In this document: one piece after another, positions 59,279 through 64,000 of the stretch
Numbering within the stretch: the stretch's first letter is position 1
Layout: each line of letters starts with the position of its first letter
From: Eutrophocola salsuginis
GTDB taxonomy: Bacteria > Pseudomonadota > Gammaproteobacteria > Pseudomonadales > Pseudohongiellaceae
DNA length: 64,000 nucleotides
Direction: 5' to 3'
Assembly: GCA_038147195.1 (NCBI GenBank)
Contig: JAYQTB010000006.1
Location: forward strand, 260,160 to 324,159
Translations under genes and position numbers: made by a program
The notes under the pieces: generated by a model
What the model was told of the DNA's origin: nothing
The model's input: the letters and a program-made list of their open reading frames with translations, nothing else
Database searches by the model: none

Positions 59279-60145
59279 ATGAGTTCCATTCCCCGCAAAA
59301 TCGACTATGACACGCTCAAGCACCAGTTGGCCAAGCGTGCCAGCGATACCCACAAGGGCGACTTTGGTCATGTGCTGGTCATCGGCGGCGACAAGGGTTT
59401 CGGTGGCGCCGCCCTAATGGCGGGCATGAGTGCGGCACGCACCGGCGCCGGCCTGGTGTCGGTAGCCACGCACCCCTTTCATTGCGCGTCCTTCCTCGCC
59501 CGCTGCCCCGAGCTTATGGTCAAGGCCGTGGAGGCAAGCGAGGACCTTACCGGCCAGTTGCCAACGGCTTCAGTCATCGTGCTGGGTCCCGGCCTCGGCC
59601 AGAGTGACTGGTCACGCCTGTGCCTGAAACTGACCCTGTCCCATCTCGCTACCCATCCCGCGCCCCTAGTGCTGGACGCCGACGCGCTGAATTTTCTCAG
59701 CCTGGGTCTTGGGTTGAATGAAATCGGTCACGTAAAGGAACTCATCCTCACACCGCATCCCGGTGAAGCCGCCCGCCTGCTCGACATCGGTTCCGCCGAC
59801 GTGCAGCAGGACCGTGTTACCGCCGCTGAAAAACTGCAGGCGGCTTACGGGGGCGTCAGCATTCTCAAGGGCGCCGGAACACTCGTGTGTTATCGCCTTG
59901 GTGAACGCCTGCAGATCGATCAGTGTGTCCACGGCAATCCAGGCATGGCCAGTGGCGGCATGGGTGATGTGCTAAGCGGTGTCCTTGGAGGACTGCTGGC
60001 CCAGGGCTACTCCGCCGCGGACAGTGCACGCCTCGGCGTCTGTATCCACGGTCGCGCCGCGGATATGGTGGCAGCCAAACAGGGTGAACGCGGGATCTTG
60101 GCCACTGACATCCTCGACCCCATCCATCTTCTGGTAAACCCGTAG
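59279..60145 (+). CDS. nnrD: ADP-dependent NAD(P)H-hydrate dehydratase, stand-alone
   Basis: A 288-residue NnrD (YjeF C-terminal/ribokinase-fold) protein. Motifs: KGDFGHVLVIGGDKGFGGAALMAGMSAARTGAGLVSVAT, VIVLGPGLGQS, LVLDADALNFL, LTPHPGEAARLL and HGNPGMASGGMGDVLSGVLGGLLAQG, with the catalytic Asp in the last. It dehydrates NAD(P)H hydrates using ADP. The NnrE epimerase domain, usually fused in front in E. coli-type Nnr, is absent and is not encoded upstream. The 5-bp gap to tsaE shows an operon. Confidence 0.93.
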   Translation: MSSIPRKIDYDTLKHQLAKRASDTHKGDFGHVLVIGGDKGFGGAALMAGMSAARTGAGLVSVATHPFHCASFLARCPELMVKAVEASEDLTGQLPTASVIVLGPGLGQSDWSRLCLKLTLSHLATHPAPLVLDADALNFLSLGLGLNEIGHVKELILTPHPGEAARLLDIGSADVQQDRVTAAEKLQAAYGGVSILKGAGTLVCYRLGERLQIDQCVHGNPGMASGGMGDVLSGVLGGLLAQGYSAADSARLGVCIHGRAADMVAAKQGERGILATDILDPIHLLVNP

Positions 60146-60150
60146 TTCCC

Positions 60151-60612
60151 ATGGCAGATTCGGTGTTCCTCGCCAATGAAGTGGCCTCCGTCGTCTTCGG
60201 CAGCAAGCTGGCAGCCGCCTGCCAGGGTCGTGGGCTAGTCACTCTCAGCGGCAACCTCGGTACAGGCAAGACCACGCTCAGCCGGGGCATCATTCGCGCA
60301 CTGGGCCATTCTGGCGCCGTAAAAAGTCCCACCTTCACGCTGGTCGAACCTTATGAGCTTAGCGAAACTCGCATCTACCACTTTGATTTGTACCGTCTCG
60401 AGGACCCGGAAGAACTTGAATTCATCGGCCTGTGGGACTACCTCGACCAAGACGCACTCGTTCTTGTTGAGTGGCCCGAGAAAGCTTTTGGTGTTTTACC
60501 ACCAGCTGATCTGGCTCTCGATCTGGCCATCCAGGACAACGGTCGCCGAGTCGCGTTTGCCGCACACACCTCCCGCGGCCGGGACATCGTCAAAGCCCTG
60601 GCCAACACCTGA
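60151..60612 (+). CDS. tsaE: tRNA t6A biosynthesis ATPase TsaE
   Basis: A 153-residue TsaE. The Walker A is GNLGTGKTT (34-42), followed by LSRGIIRALGHSGAVKSPTFTLVEPYE and the family's HFDLYRLEDPEELEFIGLWDYL and LVEWPEKAFGVLPPADLAL. It is the ATPase partner of TsaD/TsaB in threonylcarbamoyladenosine formation on tRNA. Length is normal. It follows nnrD by 5 bp, and the amidase gene comes 101 bp later, the usual gammaproteobacterial order. Confidence 0.96.
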   Translation: MADSVFLANEVASVVFGSKLAAACQGRGLVTLSGNLGTGKTTLSRGIIRALGHSGAVKSPTFTLVEPYELSETRIYHFDLYRLEDPEELEFIGLWDYLDQDALVLVEWPEKAFGVLPPADLALDLAIQDNGRRVAFAAHTSRGRDIVKALANT

Positions 60613-60713
60613 GCCACCCGGGCACCCTTAAAACCTTATATTTGTTGTAGAATTTGCCGGTAAATATCTGTAAATTATGAATTTTACGGATTTTTCGCAG
60701 ACTTAAAAGGCAC

Positions 60714-62225
60714 ATGAGACAACTCTTAAGCAGGATCATAGGAGTCTGTTGCTGGGTCGCGATCAGCGCCACCCAGGCCGCTGTAGTTGAAAACGTCCGC
60801 GCCTACCGTGCGCCCGACTACACCCGCCTGGTCTTCGACCTCAGCGAGAGCGTAAGCCACCAGGTCTTTAGCCTAGAAAATCCTGACCGCATCGTGGTCG
60901 ACCTATCCAATGCCAAACTCACTGCCGATTTCAACACACTCGATCTTGCCAACACCCCGATCAGCAATATCCGCAGCGCAACCCGCAATGAACACGACTA
61001 CCGCGTCGTCTTCGACCTAAAGAACAAGACCCAACCGCGCAGCTTCCTGCTAGAGCCCAATGACCAGTATGGTGCCCGCTTGGTTATCGATTTTTACGAC
61101 CAGGAAACCATGACCCGAGAACCCGTGGCCAGGCGCTCCACAGATGACCTAGCCGACCGAAAACGGGATATTGTTATTGCCATTTCAGCCGGCCACGGTG
61201 GCGAGGACCCCGGCGCTATCGGGGTCGGCAAGCTGCAAGAAAAAAGTGTCACCCTAGCCATCGCGAAGGAGATCGAGAAACGGGTAAACGCCACACCCGG
61301 TTACCGCGCCGTCATGGTGAGAAAAGGCGACTACGGCATGTACCTGACCGAGCGTACGCGCATCGCCCACGAGAGCAACGCCGACTTTTTTGTCGCCATC
61401 CACGCCGACTCGTTCAAGAACAGCTCAGCCCGCGGCACAACGATTTACGCCCTATCCCAGCGTGGGGCGACTAGTGAACAAGCACGCCTGCTGGCAGAAA
61501 AGGAAAACGCCGCCGACCTCATTGGCGGGGTAGGCAAGGTGCGCCTGGACGACAAGGACGAAATGCTGCGCAGCGTGCTGCTGGACCTAAGCATGACCGC
61601 CAGCATCGCCTCCAGCCTGGAAGCTGGCAACCACATCATCACTGCATTGAACGGCACCACTCACATGCGTCGCACCTCGGTCGAGCAGGCTAACTTCGTC
61701 GTACTGCGCAGCGCCGACATTCCGTCTCTGCTGGTGGAATCCGGTTACATCACCAATTCCACGGATGCCAAGAACCTCGCGTCACCGGTCTGGCAACAGC
61801 GCTTCGCGGGTGGCATCGTTAATGGCATCACGAACTGGTTTTACAACTCCCCGCCGCGCGGCACCTGGGTGGCCTGGCACAAGGACAACGGCGGCAGTGC
61901 GCCGGCACTATTGATATCCAGCTACGAGGTTCGCCGCGGTGACTCATTATCGGAAATCGCCGACCGGTTCGGCGTGTCGGTGGCCGACCTGAAAGCAGTC
62001 AACAACCTCAAGTCCAATACCATTCGCATTGGGCAGGAATTGACCATCCCTAATGGCTTCAGCCCGATGGAAGTCTCCTTCGTCGAGCACACCATTGCCA
62101 GGGGCGAGACCTTGTCGGAAATCGCCGAGAGCTACCGCATACCGCTCGACCGCATCCGCGAAACCAACGCACTAAATAGTGATACCATTAGGGTCGGACA
62201 AGTCATTAAAATCCCGTCTTCCTGA
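60714..62225 (+). CDS. amiC: N-acetylmuramoyl-L-alanine amidase (AMIN/Amidase_3/2x LysM)
   Basis: A 503-residue exported amidase of the AmiB/AmiC group. The signal peptide ends TQAA (residue 23). The AMIN domain (24-130) targets it to the septum. Amidase_3 (151-376) has zinc ligands H161 (SAGHGGEDPG), E176 (LQEKSV) and H230 (AIHADS), and the catalytic E342 (LVESGYITN). Two LysM repeats follow, about 404-447 (VRRGDSLSEIADRFGVSVADL) and 457-501 (IARGETLSEIAESYRIPLDRI). It cuts cell-wall peptide side chains during division. The regulatory segment around 250-330 suggests control by an EnvC or NlpD partner. The tsaE-ami-mutL order supports ortholog status; the choice between amiB and amiC is uncertain. 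Confidence 0.9.
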   Translation: MRQLLSRIIGVCCWVAISATQAAVVENVRAYRAPDYTRLVFDLSESVSHQVFSLENPDRIVVDLSNAKLTADFNTLDLANTPISNIRSATRNEHDYRVVFDLKNKTQPRSFLLEPNDQYGARLVIDFYDQETMTREPVARRSTDDLADRKRDIVIAISAGHGGEDPGAIGVGKLQEKSVTLAIAKEIEKRVNATPGYRAVMVRKGDYGMYLTERTRIAHESNADFFVAIHADSFKNSSARGTTIYALSQRGATSEQARLLAEKENAADLIGGVGKVRLDDKDEMLRSVLLDLSMTASIASSLEAGNHIITALNGTTHMRRTSVEQANFVVLRSADIPSLLVESGYITNSTDAKNLASPVWQQRFAGGIVNGITNWFYNSPPRGTWVAWHKDNGGSAPALLISSYEVRRGDSLSEIADRFGVSVADLKAVNNLKSNTIRIGQELTIPNGFSPMEVSFVEHTIARGETLSEIAESYRIPLDRIRETNALNSDTIRVGQVIKIPSS

Positions 62226-62253
62226 AGAAGACTCGACCCCGAACAGTAGTCAC

Positions 62254-64000
62254 ATGCCCCAGCCAAGCACTCTGAAAAAGAGCGCCCGCATTCATCTTCT
62301 CAGCCAGCGCCTGAGCAACCAAATCGCCGCAGGTGAAGTGGTCGAGCGTCCCGCTTCCGTTGTGAAGGAACTGCTCGAGAACAGTCTCGATGCAGGCGCT
62401 AAACGAATCGACATCGAACTGGAAAACGGCGGCATTAAGCTTATCCGCGTGCGCGACGACGGCAGTGGCGTGGAGAAGGACGACCTGCCCCTGGCGCTCA
62501 ATCGCCATGCCACCAGCAAGATCAGCGAACTGGACGACCTCGAACACGTCGTCTCGTTGGGCTTTCGCGGCGAGGCCCTAGCCAGTATCGCATCAGTCTC
62601 AAGACTGGTGATGATTTCGCGTACGGCCGATGCGAGTGAGGCATGGAAGGTTGAAACCGAAGGCCGGGACATGGCCGCCTCCGTTAGTCCCGCCGCGCAT
62701 CCGCCGGGCACCAACGTGGAGGTCCGCGACCTCTTTTTCAACACACCCGTCCGACGCAAGTTCATGCGCACCGAGCAGACCGAATACAAGCGCATCGATG
62801 AAATGATCTGCCGCCTCGCGCTGAGCCGCTTCGATGTCGGGTTCAACGTCACCCACAACCAACGTGTAGTTCATCGCTTCGAACCGGCGTCCAGCGACGC
62901 GGAACAGCGCCGCCGAGTGTCGCAGGTGTGCGGACCGGCTTTCATCGAAAACACAGTCAGCATCGACATGGAAGCCAGTGGTCTCAGTCTTTGGGGCTGG
63001 GTCAGCCTGCCAACCTTCTCGCGCTCCCAAGCCGACCTGCAGCATTTCTACGTCAACGGCCGCGCCATTCGCGACAAGCTGGTGACCCATGCCATCAAGC
63101 AAGCCTACCGCGACGTGCTATACCATGGCCGCCACCCCGCTTTCGTGCTGTATCTGGAACTGGACCCGGCCCTGATCGACGTCAACGTGCATCCCACCAA
63201 GCACGAAGTGCGCTTTCGTGACAGCCGCCTGGTGCACGATTTCCTATTCAGCGCGCTGCATCGCTCGCTGGCCGACGTGCGTCCTGAGGTAGTGGACAAA
63301 CAGGAAGTGGCGTATGTCGGTAATGAAGCTTTCACAGAAAAAACCTATGCCTCACCGCGACAGCAGGGCTTCGGGTTGTCACGTGCACAGGTCGAATCAC
63401 AGATCTCAAGCTTCGCCGAATTCGCCTCGCCACTGCGGGATCGCGCGGTCATGCCAGCGGAGACAGACGACGAGGAAATTCCACCGCTAGGTTACGCCAT
63501 CGCGCAATTGCAAGGCATCTACATCCTGTCACAGAACGAACACGGGTTGGTGATCGTCGACATGCACGCCGCCCACGAGCGCATCACCTACGAACAAATG
63601 AAGGCCGCCATGAGCGATGACGGCATCCGTTCGCAGCCCCTGCTGGTGCCGGTGTCCGTCGCTGTCAGCGAAAGCGAGGCGGATTGTGCGGAAGAGAACC
63701 AGGAGGCACTGGAACAACTGGGCTTAACTTTGGAAAGACAGGGTCCCGAAACCCTCAGCATCCGCCAGGTACCGGTGATCCTGAAAAACAGCGACACCGA
63801 GCAGCTGGTACGCGACGTACTCTCCGACTTACTTGAACACGGCACAAGCGACCGCATCGAGGCCCACCGCGACGAGATCCTGTCCACCATGGCATGCCAC
63901 AGCTCGGTGCGCGCAAACCGGATACTCACGATTCCGGAGATGAATTCGTTGTTACGGGATATGGAACGAACCGAACGGTCAGGTCAGTGCAATCACGGCC
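62254..64000 (+). CDS. mutL: DNA mismatch repair protein MutL (C-terminus beyond window)
   Basis: Open from ATG 62254 to the window edge (582 codons), missing the last few tens of residues of a normal MutL. The GHKL ATPase is clear: LSNQIAAGEVVERPASVVKELLENSLDAGAKRIDI, RVRDDGSGV, ATSKISELDDLEHVVSLGFRGEALASIASVS and NTPVRRKFM, then the transducer domain (FYVNGRAIRDKL, DVNVHPTKHEVRF). The C-terminal dimerisation region has DMHAAHERITYE at about residue 436, an endonuclease-type motif. MutL couples MutS mismatch recognition to strand cutting. The amidase gene precedes it by 28 bp. Confidence 0.97.
   Translation, partial: MPQPSTLKKSARIHLLSQRLSNQIAAGEVVERPASVVKELLENSLDAGAKRIDIELENGGIKLIRVRDDGSGVEKDDLPLALNRHATSKISELDDLEHVVSLGFRGEALASIASVSRLVMISRTADASEAWKVETEGRDMAASVSPAAHPPGTNVEVRDLFFNTPVRRKFMRTEQTEYKRIDEMICRLALSRFDVGFNVTHNQRVVHRFEPASSDAEQRRRVSQVCGPAFIENTVSIDMEASGLSLWGWVSLPTFSRSQADLQHFYVNGRAIRDKLVTHAIKQAYRDVLYHGRHPAFVLYLELDPALIDVNVHPTKHEVRFRDSRLVHDFLFSALHRSLADVRPEVVDKQEVAYVGNEAFTEKTYASPRQQGFGLSRAQVESQISSFAEFASPLRDRAVMPAETDDEEIPPLGYAIAQLQGIYILSQNEHGLVIVDMHAAHERITYEQMKAAMSDDGIRSQPLLVPVSVAVSESEADCAEENQEALEQLGLTLERQGPETLSIRQVPVILKNSDTEQLVRDVLSDLLEHGTSDRIEAHRDEILSTMACHSSVRANRILTIPEMNSLLRDMERTERSGQCNHG

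Noticed and set aside
1..64000. CRISPR arrays, insertion sequences, prophage and integrons.
   Set aside because: I saw no regularly spaced repeats, transposase, integrase or phage structural genes.

Overview
This window looks like the chromosome of an uncultured or little-studied gammaproteobacterium, probably aquatic. The housekeeping block at the right end (standalone nnrD, tsaE, an AMIN/Amidase_3/LysM amidase and mutL, 59.3-64.0 kb) is a classic gammaproteobacterial order, and sixA, cinA and a SutA-like small protein agree with it. The rest is accessory. It is rich in exported proteins (Tat signals, lipoproteins, c-type cytochromes, PQQ sugar dehydrogenases, sulfatases) and in families first described in Planctomycetes (PSCyt/PSD domains, DUF1501, DUF1552). 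I see no phage, IS element, CRISPR array or rRNA.

Layout. 0-1.1 kb: two divergent exported SnoaL/limonene-epoxide-hydrolase-fold proteins. 14.7-1.1 kb (minus strand): a compact operon reading, in order of transcription, a small exported protein, a vanillyl-alcohol-oxidase-type flavoprotein, a cytochrome c, a possible 38-residue ORF, two tandem copies of a PSCyt1/DUF1549/LamG/DUF1553 lipoprotein plus Tat-exported DUF1501 protein, and a DUF2231/cytochrome/leucine-rich-repeat membrane protein. This is the best candidate here for an undescribed system: an extracytoplasmic oxidation machine with several haem proteins and duplicated catalytic modules. 14.8-18.7 kb: an HD-domain protein, a broken cNMP-binding gene, a PQQ sugar dehydrogenase and an amidohydrolase. 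18.8-23.2 kb: a rubrerythrin / Fe-S oxidoreductase / DUF3501 operon and a PepSY iron-uptake-type membrane protein, with similar palindromes upstream of both.

23.5-31.8 kb: AsmA, SixA, a second PQQ sugar dehydrogenase, two predicted exported enzymes (TIM-barrel isomerase and FMN alpha-hydroxy-acid oxidase) and a divergent HxlR regulator. 32.0-39.7 kb: a second planctomycete-like cluster (ankyrin protein, DUF1592-type dihaem cytochrome, DUF1552 protein, a small exported protein, and a cytochrome c fused to a PQQ sugar dehydrogenase). 39.8-46.9 kb: a GAF-like gene remnant, a coiled-coil protein, an STN-like secreted protein, CinA, a decarboxylase-type amidohydrolase, a small interrupted ORF, an MFS transporter and a TraB/GumN-like protein. 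47.0-52.2 kb: two tandem sulfatases and a DUF5916 outer-membrane-type protein. 53.0-53.1 kb: tRNA-Arg(CCG). 53.3-58.7 kb: two MFS exporters, a ThDP enzyme and a LysE exporter. 58.9-64.0 kb: the SutA-like protein and the housekeeping block, with mutL cut by the window edge.

Three short loci (15.7-16.2, 39.8-40.1 and 44.4-44.5 kb) look like genes or ORFs interrupted by one in-frame stop codon each, so small regulatory genes may be decaying here. Family assignments come from motif recognition, not database searches. Residue numbers are counted from the starts given in each entry.
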